Source of the DNA: Gemmatimonadota bacterium
Lineage (GTDB): Bacteria; Gemmatimonadota; Gemmatimonadetes; Longimicrobiales; Gaopeijiaceae
Reading direction: 5' to 3'
Length of the DNA: 64,000 nt
Assembly (NCBI GenBank): GCA_041390105.1
Contig: JAWKQO010000004.1
Coordinates: 464,111 to 528,110 of the forward strand
Every line of letters begins with the position of its first letter. Positions within the stretch are counted from its first letter, which is position 1. Positions 43,918-52,879 of this stretch are shown one piece after another. Made by a program: the position numbers and the translations under genes. The notes beneath the pieces are model-generated. The model saw nothing but the letters and a program-made list of their open reading frames with translations, was not told the DNA's origin and made no database searches.

Positions 43918-45414
43918 CTAGGCGTCGCTCCCTTCCGTAGCTCGGGATCCGGGCGACCGCGGGCGGTCGAAGACGTCGAGAACGGGAGCCGTGGCGAGCC
44001 CGACACAGGCACCGGTGATGGCGCCCACGATGATGGACGAGAGCGCCGGCGCCGTTCCCATGGAGGGCATCAGCGCTCGGAACACCGGTTGGAAGAACCA
44101 ATACGAGACCGTCCATCCCGCCAGGCTGGCGCCCGTCCAAAGGATGCGTCCCGACCCGGTGGCCCTGCCGCCGATCGACTGAGCCTGCCCTACGAGCAAC
44201 CCGTCCATCAGGCCACGCAGCGTGGTGGCGATGAACCCCGCGTTCGGAAAACCGACCAGGGGGATCTGCCAGCGGATCACCACGGCGCCCAACGTCCACC
44301 TGAACCAACGGCCCGGCTCCACCGCCAAGCCCAGGCGCTTGAGTCCGTAGGCCTGGGCGCCTCCGAGCAGCACACCCTCGATGACACCCGCGATCAACCG
44401 CGACGTGAAGCTGTTCACGAAGAGCCGCAGAATGCCGCCGATCACGATGCCCGCCCCCACGAACCCGAGGCCCGTCGCCAGGGACCACTGCACCGTCCGT
44501 GATTGACGGCCGGCCCAGGCGTCGGCGTCCTTCAGCGCCGAGCCCACCGCTTCCCGAACCTGCGGGAGGACGTCCGGCGCGGCTGGCACCGCATCGGACG
44601 TGGCGGTCGCACGAATGCGCGGAGCGTCGAGCGGCAACGTGGGCTCCGGAAACGGCTGGGCGGGATCGCCGTGGGTGGGATTGCGCGCCAGAACCAGGCT
44701 GCCTTCCTGGCTGAACACCCACTTTCGTGGCGTCTGCCCCCGCCCATGGGAGACCACCTGCGCGTAGGCATAGTCGTAGAGCGCGTCCAGGGTGACGAAG
44801 GGCTGACCCGCGGCCGCACGACCGCTCCGCAGGCCCTCGAGCAGGTAGTGGGTAAACAGCGAAAGCTCCGCGCGCTCCACCACTTGATCCCCTTCCAGGG
44901 CGTACTGCGTGGCGTCCGACGCAGTGAGCACCACGCGCCCGAACCCGTTCCCGGCGAAGGTGTCGGCGGTCATGGCCGTCGGATCGCCCTTGGAGCCGCG
45001 GACGAACGCTCCGCTGTTGCAGCAGTCGAGGATCAAGATCTGCCGCTTGGAACGACAGTCGTCCATCTGTTCGACGACGTAGCTGGACGGAATCGCCGTC
45101 GCTCTCAGGCGCGCATAGTGCGTATCGGACAGCGCCAGGTGGAGACGTCCCCGATCGTCCTTCACCCCGTGTCCGGAGAAGTACAGCAGCAGAAGATCCT
45201 GCGGGTGGCGGCGGGCGAAGAAATCGTGGATGGCTCGCCGCGCCTCCACCTCCGTGGCGTCGAGCAGCGTCTGCACCTCGTCGAAGCCACCGATGGCGGG
45301 ATCACGCAGGGTATCCGCCAGCGCCCGAGCGTCCGCGGAGGGAGCCTTCAGCCGCGTCAAGGTGGTGTCTTCGTACGTGCTGGTCCCGATGATCAGCGCC
45401 AAGCGGCGAGGCAT
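43918..45414 (-). CDS. Caspase (peptidase C14) with C-terminal membrane domain
   Basis: This 498-residue protein has an N-terminal caspase/metacaspase domain (about 1-255): LALIIGTSTYED, DLLLLYFSGHG (His82) and ILDCCNSGAF (Cys132), with GFGRVVLTASD after it. The dyad is intact. A linker rich in Pro and Ala leads to several hydrophobic segments (about 310-490, e.g. GLGFVGAGIVIGGILRLFV and SSIIVGAITGACVGLATAP). The EACC1 gene lies 10 bases upstream. From published comparative work on EACC1 systems, the caspase is an effector freed or activated by a trigger; here the membrane part may anchor it or permeabilise the membrane (inference). The start at 45414 gives MPRRLALIIG. Confidence 0.88.
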   Translation of the reverse strand: MPRRLALIIGTSTYEDTTLTRLKAPSADARALADTLRDPAIGGFDEVQTLLDATEVEARRAIHDFFARRHPQDLLLLYFSGHGVKDDRGRLHLALSDTHYARLRATAIPSSYVVEQMDDCRSKRQILILDCCNSGAFVRGSKGDPTAMTADTFAGNGFGRVVLTASDATQYALEGDQVVERAELSLFTHYLLEGLRSGRAAAGQPFVTLDALYDYAYAQVVSHGRGQTPRKWVFSQEGSLVLARNPTHGDPAQPFPEPTLPLDAPRIRATATSDAVPAAPDVLPQVREAVGSALKDADAWAGRQSRTVQWSLATGLGFVGAGIVIGGILRLFVNSFTSRLIAGVIEGVLLGGAQAYGLKRLGLAVEPGRWFRWTLGAVVIRWQIPLVGFPNAGFIATTLRGLMDGLLVGQAQSIGGRATGSGRILWTGASLAGWTVSYWFFQPVFRALMPSMGTAPALSSIIVGAITGACVGLATAPVLDVFDRPRSPGSRATEGSDA

Positions 45415-45424
45415 GGGTGGTGCC

Positions 45425-45787
45425 TCAGCCGTCGGTGGCAGCGCCACCCAACGTCGTCAACAACGTGGCGAACGCGTCCGGCGCGCCCTCGAACTTCACG
45501 CGCTGCCCGCCCACCCGTCCTTCGAACTTCACCGTGGCCGGCGTGTGCTTCAGCTTCTTGTGGATGAGGGCAGCCACGATCGACAGGAGCGCCGGGGCCG
45601 TCTCCACGATGAGCGCCGCCAGATCCGCGCCCTTGGTCCCCGGAGGGCCGGCCGCCTGCTCCAGTTCGGCCGATTCCACATCCTGGGCCCGAAGCTCGAA
45701 CAGCAGGTCGCGCAGGTTCGATTCTGCGACCTCGGCGTCCTCCTGGTCGGATTCCAGGCGGACGGACACGCGAAGGGACTCGTCCAT
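45425..45787 (-). CDS. EACC1-like effector-associated component
   Basis: This 120-residue protein resembles EACC1, the small constant component found next to effector domains in predicted bacterial conflict systems. It has an N-terminal strand-rich part with NLRDLLFELRAQDVESAEL, the linker AAGPPGTKGADL, a hydrophobic helix (ALIVETAPALLSIVAALIHKKL) and a terminal strand pair (TVKFEGRVGGQRVKFEG). I chose ATG 45785-45787 because MDESLRVSVRLESDQ opens the conserved region; longer frames are low-complexity. Only 10 bases separate it from the caspase start. It is thought to link a sensor to the effector; no separate sensor gene is visible here. Confidence 0.78.
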   Translation of the reverse strand: MDESLRVSVRLESDQEDAEVAESNLRDLLFELRAQDVESAELEQAAGPPGTKGADLAALIVETAPALLSIVAALIHKKLKHTPATVKFEGRVGGQRVKFEGAPDAFATLLTTLGGAATDG

Positions 45788-45876
45788 GGCTCGGGGGTGA
45801 AGAAGGGTCGAGAACCCACTGGACCGCGCATTGTGGGGCGGCGGCCCGCCCTCCGTCCAGCCCGGGCCCGCCGCCG

Positions 45877-48540
45877 TCAGTCGCAGCCCAGCACCTGGAG
45901 GGGGTCCACGCGCGCGGCGGCACGGGCCGGGAGCCAAGCCGCCGCCAGTGCCACCACCACCAGGACCGGACCGGCCCCCAGCAACGTGACGGGGTCATCG
46001 GCGCGGATCTGGAAGAGGAGGCTCTCCATCACGCGGGAGAGCGCCCAGGCAACCGTGATCCCCAGCAGCGCTCCCGCGCCGGCCAGGCCGGCCGTCTGGA
46101 GAAGCACCGCTCGTTGTACCGAGCCTGCGGTGGCCCCCAGCGCTACGCGAATGCCGATCTCCCGCTTCCGAAGACCGATCTGGTAGGATACGACGCCGAA
46201 GACGCCCAGGGACGCGAGGAGCAGGCCGAACAGTGCGAATGCGCTCACCAAGGTCATCAGGAACCGGCGGGAGGCCGTGGAGTCATCGACGATCTGGCGC
46301 ACCGGCCGGAGGTCGGTGAGCGGCAGCGACCGATCGTAGTCCTGCAGCGCCGCTCGCAGGAGCGCCGGCATGTCTCCAGCCCCCCGGGCCACCAGGTGCA
46401 TGGCGTTGAAATCGGCGTTCTGCCGGATCGGCAGAAAGATCTCCGGCCCAGGCTCCTGGTCCGCGGACAGGTGCCTGGTGCCCTGCACCATGCCGATCAC
46501 CTCCCAGCTCGGACCCCATCCCGTCTCCACGTACGCGCCGAGCGTCGAGCCGCTGGGCCGGAGGATGCCGGCCAGGACGTCATTGATCACAGCCACCGGT
46601 GGAGCCGTCGTATCGTCCCGGGCCGCCAGGTCCCGACCCTCGAGCAGAGAGAGGCCCATGGCCTCCAGATATCCCTCGCTCACCACGCGAATGAAGACAT
46701 CGAGGGTAGCCCTGCCCCCATCGGTTGCCGGTCCGGCCACCTCGGCCGGCAGTCGGATCGACCATCGTCGGTTGAACGCCATGGGCAGCACATCCGTCAG
46801 ACCCGCGGCCGCGACCCCCGCGGACGCACGGACGTGCTCGACGGCGCCGGTCAGATACGCAACCTCCTCCGCGCGACCGGCGAAGCTGCGAGCCGGGTCG
46901 ATGCGCACCACCGCTGCACGCTCCGGTTGGTAGCCCAGGTCCACGCTGAGGAGCCGGACGACGCTCTGGGCCAGCAACGTGCTCCCCACCAGCAACACGC
47001 TCGCGAGCGCGATCTCGGAGAGAACGAGGGCGCTGCGCAGGCTCCCCACCCGACCGCTGGCGGAAGCGGAGCGGCCACTCTCGCGCAGTGCCAGCTCCAG
47101 CGAAGGGGCTCCGAACCGAAGCGCGGGCAGGAGTCCGACGAGTGCGCCCGTCAGGGCCGCCACCGCGACGGCGCCTGCCACCACGCTCCAGTCCGGCCGC
47201 AGCATCGCCAGGAGCGGCACTTCCAGGTCGAGGTTCGCCAACATCCGGGTTCCCAGCAGGGCCAGCACCGCTCCCAGCAGACCACCGATCGAGGCGAGCA
47301 CGAGGCTCTCCGACAGCAGCTGGCGAGACAGACGCCCGCGCCCTGCCCCCAACGCGGCTCGCACCGCCAACTCGCGCGAGCGCTGGCTCGCTCGGGCGAG
47401 GAGCAAGTTCGACAGGTTGGCGCACACGATCAGCATCACGAGCACCACGCCACCCGTCAGCATCAGTCCCGCGGCCCGGAAGCCCCCGCTCACGCGTTCT
47501 CGCAGCGGGACCACCGAGGGAACGAACGCATTCCGGTGCTCCTCAGCGTGACGCTTGCCGATGAGCTCGATCTCCGCCTGCGCAGTGGCAAGCGTCGCCC
47601 CGGACGCCAGCCGCCCGACCAGGGCCAGCGTGTTGCCGGTCCGGTCGTTGCGCTCGCTCAGCGCCCAGGGCGCGACGTAGTCGACCGCAGAGCCGGGAGC
47701 GAACATGGCGGGGAAGTCGAACGACGCCGGCAGCACGCCCACCACCACCACCGGTTCGCCATCCAGTCCGATGGTGCTCCCGATCACGGAGGGGTCCTTC
47801 CCGAACCGCCGGACCCAGAGCGCGTGCGTGAGCAGGATGGCCGGGGGCCCACCCTCGCTGGCCTCTTCCGGGGTGAACAGCCGGCCCACGTCCGGGCGGA
47901 CACCCAGCATGGCCAGAAAACCACCGGTGACACGTAGACGCGTCACGCGCTCGGGCGAATCCGTGCTCGTCAGCGTGTGGTCGCCGGGAAAGTCGAACAG
48001 GTGGTATCCCTCCACCTGCGAGAGGGTGCGACTCTCCGTCTGCAGGTCGACGAGGTGTCCCACCTGGACCGTCAACTCCGAGAGCTGTTGTCCTCGACCC
48101 CAGGGCCCGTTGGAGACGAAGACCAGGCGCGCCGGGTCGGCGAAGGGAAGCGGCTTCAGGAAGAGCGTGTTCGCCACACCGAACACCGTGGCGCTCACCC
48201 CCACGCCCAGTGCCACCGTCGCGACAACGAAGAAGGCCATCCTCGGAGCGGCGGCTACGCCGCGGAAGGCATGCCGCACATCCAAGGACAGCTCGTCCAG
48301 AAGGGAGGCCGTGGCCCGGGGAGCGCGCGTGCGCACCGAGGTTCTCCGCCCGAGACGCATCCTCAGGCCGACCGCCCCCAGGTCGAGAGCAGAGCGCGTC
48401 CAATACCAGAAGCGGCGGCGCCAACCGGGAATCTGGGCGTAGGCGGCCAGCTGGGCCTCGAGGTCGGCGCCATGTCGCTCCCGGAACTCCGCGGGTAATC
48501 CGCGCAGGAGCCAACGATGGAGTCGCGGGATGCGGTCCAT
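45877..48540 (-). CDS. ADOP-type ABC transporter permease (MacB/FtsX-like)
   Basis: This 887-residue permease has an N-terminal prefix of about 85 residues (DRIPRLHRWLLRGLPAEFRE, RRRFWYWTRSAL) typical of Acidobacterial/Gemmatimonad duplicated orphan permeases. It then has MacB-like periplasmic and FtsX-like membrane units twice. Landmarks are PRMAFFVVATVALGVGVSAT with NTLFLKPLPFADPARLV, the FtsX unit LIVCANLSNLLLARASQRSREL, and the final unit FGVVSYQIGLRKREIGIRVALGA. No ATPase gene is adjacent, as expected for the 'orphan' class. Its ATG overlaps the PadR stop by one base (TGATG). The PadR gene next to it is likely its local regulator. Confidence 0.92.
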   Translation of the reverse strand: MDRIPRLHRWLLRGLPAEFRERHGADLEAQLAAYAQIPGWRRRFWYWTRSALDLGAVGLRMRLGRRTSVRTRAPRATASLLDELSLDVRHAFRGVAAAPRMAFFVVATVALGVGVSATVFGVANTLFLKPLPFADPARLVFVSNGPWGRGQQLSELTVQVGHLVDLQTESRTLSQVEGYHLFDFPGDHTLTSTDSPERVTRLRVTGGFLAMLGVRPDVGRLFTPEEASEGGPPAILLTHALWVRRFGKDPSVIGSTIGLDGEPVVVVGVLPASFDFPAMFAPGSAVDYVAPWALSERNDRTGNTLALVGRLASGATLATAQAEIELIGKRHAEEHRNAFVPSVVPLRERVSGGFRAAGLMLTGGVVLVMLIVCANLSNLLLARASQRSRELAVRAALGAGRGRLSRQLLSESLVLASIGGLLGAVLALLGTRMLANLDLEVPLLAMLRPDWSVVAGAVAVAALTGALVGLLPALRFGAPSLELALRESGRSASASGRVGSLRSALVLSEIALASVLLVGSTLLAQSVVRLLSVDLGYQPERAAVVRIDPARSFAGRAEEVAYLTGAVEHVRASAGVAAAGLTDVLPMAFNRRWSIRLPAEVAGPATDGGRATLDVFIRVVSEGYLEAMGLSLLEGRDLAARDDTTAPPVAVINDVLAGILRPSGSTLGAYVETGWGPSWEVIGMVQGTRHLSADQEPGPEIFLPIRQNADFNAMHLVARGAGDMPALLRAALQDYDRSLPLTDLRPVRQIVDDSTASRRFLMTLVSAFALFGLLLASLGVFGVVSYQIGLRKREIGIRVALGATAGSVQRAVLLQTAGLAGAGALLGITVAWALSRVMESLLFQIRADDPVTLLGAGPVLVVVALAAAWLPARAAARVDPLQVLGCD

Positions 48541-48878
48541 CAGACCTCCCGCAACCGGCGGCGTGCCGTTCCCACCCACGCAGCCATGCGATCCACGGCG
48601 GCGGCCAGAGCGGCACGACCGGCCGCGGTCAGGCGGTAGTACTGACGGCGAGCGCTCTCACCTTCGGGAGCCTGCGAGGAGGAGAGCCGCTCGATCAGAC
48701 CCTCCTCGACCAGCTCGTCGAGGGTGCGGTACAGCGTGGCGGGCCAGAGGTGGACCTGGCCCTCGGTCTGCTCCTCCACGTCCCGCGCGATACCGGATCC
48801 ATGGAGATCCTCCCGCGCCAGCGCGCTGAGGATGTGGAACCAATGGGGGCGCAGCCGCCCAACCAGGTCATCGCTCAT
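48540..48878 (-). CDS. PadR-family transcriptional regulator
   Basis: This 112-residue winged-helix protein has the PadR layout: FHILSALAREDLHGSGIARDVEE, WPATLYRTLDELVEEGLIERL (recognition helix and wing) and SARRQYYRLTAAGRAALAA. ATG 48876-48878 was chosen; one 12 bases upstream (48890) would put the start inside the AT-rich operator. No clear ribosome site precedes either. It is coupled to the ADOP permease by a TGATG overlap. Such regulators usually repress their own operon, and a palindrome cluster lies directly upstream. Confidence 0.92.
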   Translation of the reverse strand: MSDDLVGRLRPHWFHILSALAREDLHGSGIARDVEEQTEGQVHLWPATLYRTLDELVEEGLIERLSSSQAPEGESARRQYYRLTAAGRAALAAAVDRMAAWVGTARRRLREV

Positions 48879-48884
48879 GCATGC

Positions 48885-48910
48885 TATCATACGATATTAT
48901 ATCATATGAT
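48885..48910. promoter_or_regulatory. AT-rich palindrome cluster, probable PadR operator/promoter
   Basis: Just upstream of padR, a near-palindrome (TATCATACGATA, 48885-48896) is followed by a perfect palindrome (ATCATATGAT, 48901-48910). The AT-rich stretch stands out against G+C-rich surroundings, and the ATATCATATGAT-like half-sites match the general form of PadR operators. Autorepression of the padR-ADOP operon is inferred. Confidence 0.65.
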
Positions 48911-48992
48911 GCAATACACGACCGGTGGGCGGGGTGGGGGCTCGGAGCCGTGGCGGTCCGAACGCGGGGGGCCCCACCTGTGCCCTGCTTTC

Positions 48993-49997
48993 CTAGGGGT
49001 TGACCGCCACCCGGTCCCAGTGGAATCGCGCCCCGTTTCCGATCTCGCCCAACCGCCAGGTCCAACTGGCCAGGTACACGTACACCTCGCCGTTGACGAT
49101 TGCGTCGGGAAGCTGCTTTCCGGCGGGCAACCCGGCGTGCTCGGAGTAGAGCACATCGTTGACGAAGATGCGGACCGCGTCCCGCTCGAGCTCCAGGCGG
49201 AAGCGGTCGCGACAGGCAATGTCGGGATCATCGGAGCCGCACACCCGCCACGCCTGGTCCCGCTGGCCCCCGTGCGGGCCGGGTTCCCCCCCATAGACGC
49301 GCGCGGCACCTTCGTGCTGAAAGAAGCTCAACTCGAACACTCGACCCGCGGTGCCGCGGCCGGAGTCGTCGAACAGGGCGCACACCGGGGTGCGCGCGTT
49401 CTCGAGCCGGCAACCGAACGACCAGCTGCCTGGGAATTGCGCGTAGGCGTAGAGGTCGCCGTTGCTCGTGGCGGTGGGAGCGGGCGCGGTCGTCACCACG
49501 AGCTCGGGCCAGACGTGACTGGCGTATTCCTCGATCCCGGCGGCCACGGTGGCCTCCACCACCAGGCGGCCGTCCTCGAAGCGGAAGCTGCGATCCGGCC
49601 GCAGCAACACTCCGTCACACCCGTCCGTGCCGACATCCGCCATCCAATGGTCGTTGTGCCGGAAGTGGCGCACCGAACAGCTCGTCGAGAACGCGGGTGC
49701 ATGTTCGAAGATCCGATAGGCCTCGTCCACAGTGGCAAAGGAAAGATGATGATCGAAGTCGTCGACCCATCGGTTGCCCGTCGAACGCGCCGTGCCGGGG
49801 CCGTCCACGAGAATGCGACACCACGCTGGGGCCACGGGATTGGGGGCGCCGAGGAGGCGTGTCTCGGCGCAGCCCTCTTGCACCCCTCCAGGAGTAGGCT
49901 CCTGGTCGGTACCCTCCGTGGCGGAAGGCGAATCGCACGACGCTGCCGTGCCGAGCACCAGGGTCACGAGAGACGCTACCACGAAAGCGGGTCGCAT
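48993..49997 (-). CDS. Secreted lipoprotein, possible ConA-like lectin fold
   Basis: This 334-residue protein has a lipoprotein signal (LGTAASC). The mature part starts with WVDDFDHHLSFATVDEAYRIFEHAP and contains RFEDGRLVVEATVAAGI, then ends RLELERDAVRIFVNDVLYSEHAG followed by ARFHWDRVAVNP. The pattern of F-D-x-x-L/W...G-x-L-x-V-x-A...W-D-x-V resembles LamG/GH16-like jelly-rolls, but I see no GH16 catalytic E-x-D-x-x-E. Several Cys residues suggest disulfides. Function is unknown. It lies 82 bases beyond the padR promoter on the opposite side, so it is transcribed toward it. Confidence 0.6.
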   Translation of the reverse strand: MRPAFVVASLVTLVLGTAASCDSPSATEGTDQEPTPGGVQEGCAETRLLGAPNPVAPAWCRILVDGPGTARSTGNRWVDDFDHHLSFATVDEAYRIFEHAPAFSTSCSVRHFRHNDHWMADVGTDGCDGVLLRPDRSFRFEDGRLVVEATVAAGIEEYASHVWPELVVTTAPAPTATSNGDLYAYAQFPGSWSFGCRLENARTPVCALFDDSGRGTAGRVFELSFFQHEGAARVYGGEPGPHGGQRDQAWRVCGSDDPDIACRDRFRLELERDAVRIFVNDVLYSEHAGLPAGKQLPDAIVNGEVYVYLASWTWRLGEIGNGARFHWDRVAVNP

Positions 49998-50157
49998 GCG
50001 TACGCTCCCTCACGGATCGGTGGTCGAAGACCGCGGACGAATCCCCAGGGGCGCTGCAACTCCATGGCCATGCGGCACGGTCGCCGCACCGCGGAGGACT
50101 TCAGGGAAAAGCGCCGACGTCGCGAGCGTGCCCCGGAACCGCCTGACTCGTTTCGCG

Positions 50158-52293
50158 TCAGCTCTCGACCCGCCCCAGGCGGAGCGCATTGAGCGTCACG
50201 GCCAGGGACACGCCCAAGTCGCCCAGCACGACCGCGGCGATCAGGGAGACCCAGCCGAGCGGTACGCCCACCACGAGAACCGCCTTGACCAGGATCGCGG
50301 TGGCTACGTTCTGACGAATCACACGCCGGGCGCGGCGCGAGAGCTGGAGCAGATAGGGGAGGCGCTCCAGATCGTCCCCCATGAGCGCGACGTCGGCGGT
50401 CTCCAGCGCAGTGTCGCTACCGGCCACGCCCATGGCGATGCCCACGGTGGCGCGGGCCAGGGCCGGCGCGTCGTTGACACCGTCGCCCACCATCGCCACC
50501 ACGCCGAAGCGCTCCTCGAGCGCAGCGATGGCGTGGAGCTTGTCCTCGGGAAGAAGGCCCGCCTGTACTTCGTCCACACCCAGCTTGCGGGCCAGCTCGG
50601 TGGCCGCGCCCTGGTGGTCCCCGGTGAGCAGCGCGATGTGCTCGACCCCGGCACTGCGCAGCTCGGAGAGCGCATGCGCAGCGGCTCCCCGGGTGCGGTC
50701 GGCGACGCGGATCCAACCCAACAGTCCTTCCTCACGCATCACCGCCACGGCCGTCCCGTCGCCGTTCTCGGCAAGGTGCGCTTGCACGCGCCCGCGGCCC
50801 ACGCTGTACTGCACGCCGTCCAGTCGTCCGCGGACGCCCACCCCCGGCACGGTCTCGAAGTCCGTGACGTTCCACGGACGTCCCAGGTGGCGCTCCGCAG
50901 CCGCCTCCACGATGGCGCGCGCGATGGGATGGCGGGCCCGGGCCTCCAGAGCAGCCGCCCGAGCCAGCACCTCGTCTTCGCTCACGCCGTCGGTGGCGAC
51001 CACCGCGGACACGGCCGGATGCCCCAAGGTCAACGTGCCCGTCTTGTCGAAGGCAAGCGCCCTTACCGCCCCCACGGCCTCCAGATAGGCGCCCCCTTTG
51101 ATCAGCACGCCATTGCGAGCCGCCGCGGTGATGCCGCTCACCACGGCCACCGGCGTGGAGATGACGAGCGCGCAGGGGCATGCGATCACCAGCAGCGTCA
51201 GACCCCGCAAGAACCACGTGCTGAAGGCACCGTCCAGCAGCAACACGGGAATAGCCACGATGAGGACGGCCGTCAGTGTCACGAAAGGCGTGTACACGCG
51301 GGCGAAACGCTCCACGAAGCGCTCGCTCCTGGCCTTCTTGCGAGACGCGCTCTCGACCAGCTCCACGATGCGGGCCAACGTGCTCTTGTCCGCAGGCCCC
51401 TCGGCCCGGATGCGCAGGAAGCCGTCCCCGTTGATGGTGCCGGCGTAGACCTCGTCTCCTCGTCCCTTGTCCACCGGTAGAGGCTCACCGGTGATCGGGC
51501 TTTGATTCACGGCGGAGGCACCGTCCAGGACCCGTCCGTCCACCGGGATGCGCTCACCGGGACCCACCAGCACGTCGTCACCGGCCAGCACGCCCTCCGC
51601 CGCGATCACGCTCTCGACGCCGTCTCGCTCCACGCGTGCCGTTTGCGGAGAGAGTTGCATGAGGGCCTCGACGGACGCGCGGGCACGGTCCAAGGAGTGG
51701 CGCTCCAGCAACTCGGCCAACGAGAACAGGAAGGCGATGGCGGCGGCCTCGCTGAACTCGCCGATCCCGACCGCGCCGAAGATGGCCACGGTCATGAGGA
51801 AGTTCATATCCAGCGAAAGCGTGCGCAGCGAGCCCAACCCCTTGCCGAAGAAGGCGGAGCCGCCCACCAGCGCCGAAGCGATCCAGATCACCTCCGCCAG
51901 ACCGTCGCGCTCGCCCATCCAGGTGAAGAGCTCCGGGCCACCGCCCACGGCCTTCACGATCCATCCCAGGGCGAACAGAACCATGGCGACGTAGGCCACG
52001 CGCGCCGTCCCGCTCGTCCAGGTGGACTCGTGCGGTTGCACACCCTCGCCGACCGGCTGCGCCAGATAGCCCAGCTTGCCGATCTCGTCGGCCACGCGCT
52101 CGCGATCGGTCCGCTCGGCGTCCAGCTCGACCACCAGTGAACGCGCGACCACATCTCCCTGGACGGAGACGACTCCCTCGAGCTTGCACAGGTGCGACTC
52201 GATCTTTGCCACACAGCTCGGGCAATCCATGTCCTGGATGCGGAAGCGGACGGGCTCGGCGACGGCAGCGCCTCGGGGCTCACTCGCTGGCAT
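50158..52293 (-). CDS. Heavy-metal P1B-type ATPase (Zn/Cd/Pb type)
   Basis: This 711-residue exporter has an N-terminal HMA domain with the metal site MDCPSC (Cys24, Cys27), membrane helices, the CPC transport motif (ACPCALVIST, about residue 372), the phosphorylation site DKTGTLT (about 415), the HP-type segment RARHPIARAIVEA and the hinge GDGVNDAPALARA. The partner repressor is of CadC/SmtB type, so Zn(II), Cd(II) or Pb(II) efflux is more likely than copper. It overlaps the repressor gene by 14 bases and should be derepressed by metal. Length is normal for ZntA/CadA proteins. Confidence 0.95.
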   Translation of the reverse strand: MPASEPRGAAVAEPVRFRIQDMDCPSCVAKIESHLCKLEGVVSVQGDVVARSLVVELDAERTDRERVADEIGKLGYLAQPVGEGVQPHESTWTSGTARVAYVAMVLFALGWIVKAVGGGPELFTWMGERDGLAEVIWIASALVGGSAFFGKGLGSLRTLSLDMNFLMTVAIFGAVGIGEFSEAAAIAFLFSLAELLERHSLDRARASVEALMQLSPQTARVERDGVESVIAAEGVLAGDDVLVGPGERIPVDGRVLDGASAVNQSPITGEPLPVDKGRGDEVYAGTINGDGFLRIRAEGPADKSTLARIVELVESASRKKARSERFVERFARVYTPFVTLTAVLIVAIPVLLLDGAFSTWFLRGLTLLVIACPCALVISTPVAVVSGITAAARNGVLIKGGAYLEAVGAVRALAFDKTGTLTLGHPAVSAVVATDGVSEDEVLARAAALEARARHPIARAIVEAAAERHLGRPWNVTDFETVPGVGVRGRLDGVQYSVGRGRVQAHLAENGDGTAVAVMREEGLLGWIRVADRTRGAAAHALSELRSAGVEHIALLTGDHQGAATELARKLGVDEVQAGLLPEDKLHAIAALEERFGVVAMVGDGVNDAPALARATVGIAMGVAGSDTALETADVALMGDDLERLPYLLQLSRRARRVIRQNVATAILVKAVLVVGVPLGWVSLIAAVVLGDLGVSLAVTLNALRLGRVES

Positions 52294-52660
52294 GGTCCAG
52301 TCCGATGCGGAAGAGATCGCGGATATGGTCGTCGGCCAGGCGATAGAACGCCAAGCGGCCCTCCTTCCGGTAGCGCACGACGCGCAGCTGACGCATCTGG
52401 CGCAGATGGTGGCTGACGGCGGATTCGCTCACGCCGACCACGGCCGCCAGGTCGCACACGCAGAGTTCCCGCGCGGCCAAAGCCTCCACGATGCGAAGTC
52501 TTGCGGGGCTGGCCAGCATCTGGAAGATGTCGGCCAGGTCGGCCACGCTGCGCTCGGGGGCCTGGGCGTTCCGCACCGCCCGCACCGCAGGGAGGTCCAC
52601 CGAGCGGACGTCACACGCGCCGGATTCCGGTGCGCCGGTGGGCGCGGGGGCAGGCTTCAT
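52280..52660 (-). CDS. ArsR/SmtB-family metal-sensing repressor (CadC-like)
   Basis: This 126-residue winged helix has the ArsR core LASPARLRIVEALAARELCVCDLAAVVGVSESAVSHHL. Cys67, Cys69 and Asp70 (ELCVCD) form the alpha3/alpha3N-type site used by CadC/ArsR, with an N-terminal Cys16 available as a further ligand. The C-terminal DDHIRDLFRIGLDH is the alpha5 Zn-site pattern of SmtB. Having both suggests a Zn/Cd/Pb sensor. It directly precedes the P-type ATPase gene and likely represses both from the AT-rich site upstream. Confidence 0.93.
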   Translation of the reverse strand: MKPAPAPTGAPESGACDVRSVDLPAVRAVRNAQAPERSVADLADIFQMLASPARLRIVEALAARELCVCDLAAVVGVSESAVSHHLRQMRQLRVVRYRKEGRLAFYRLADDHIRDLFRIGLDHASE

Positions 52661-52665
52661 GCGCT

Positions 52666-52690
52666 AACATATGAATATCTACTCAGACGT
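52666..52690. promoter_or_regulatory. AT-rich putative ArsR operator
   Basis: An isolated AT-rich stretch (AACATATGAATATCTACTCA) lies immediately upstream of the repressor gene start. It contains a TATGAATAT core like half-sites of SmtB-family operators, but the inverted repeat is imperfect. The location suits the operator/promoter of the ArsR-ATPase operon. Confidence 0.4.
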
Positions 52691-52777
52691 GCAATCATTT
52701 CGGCCCGGGCCTTGCCCCTGCCCCACGCGGGCTGGGCCGGGGCCCATGGCGAGTGGCCGGGCTGGCCGGGCGCGAAC

Positions 52778-52804
52778 GGAACCGCCCCGCCGGTTTTAAC
52801 GGTC
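52778..52804 (+). promoter_or_regulatory. ECF-sigma-like promoter
   Basis: GGAACC (52778-52783), a 16-base spacer and CGGTC (52800-52804) match the -35 GGAAC / -10 CGTC-type pattern of ECF sigma factors. The site is 75 bases upstream of the lipoprotein gene that precedes the ECF sigma operon. Autoregulation by that sigma factor is inferred. Confidence 0.5.
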
Positions 52805-52879
52805 GAGCCAGGGGCCGCATCGAAGGGAGTGACGCACCGATTCAACCCGCACGCGGCCGCCTTGCCGCAGAGGACGATC

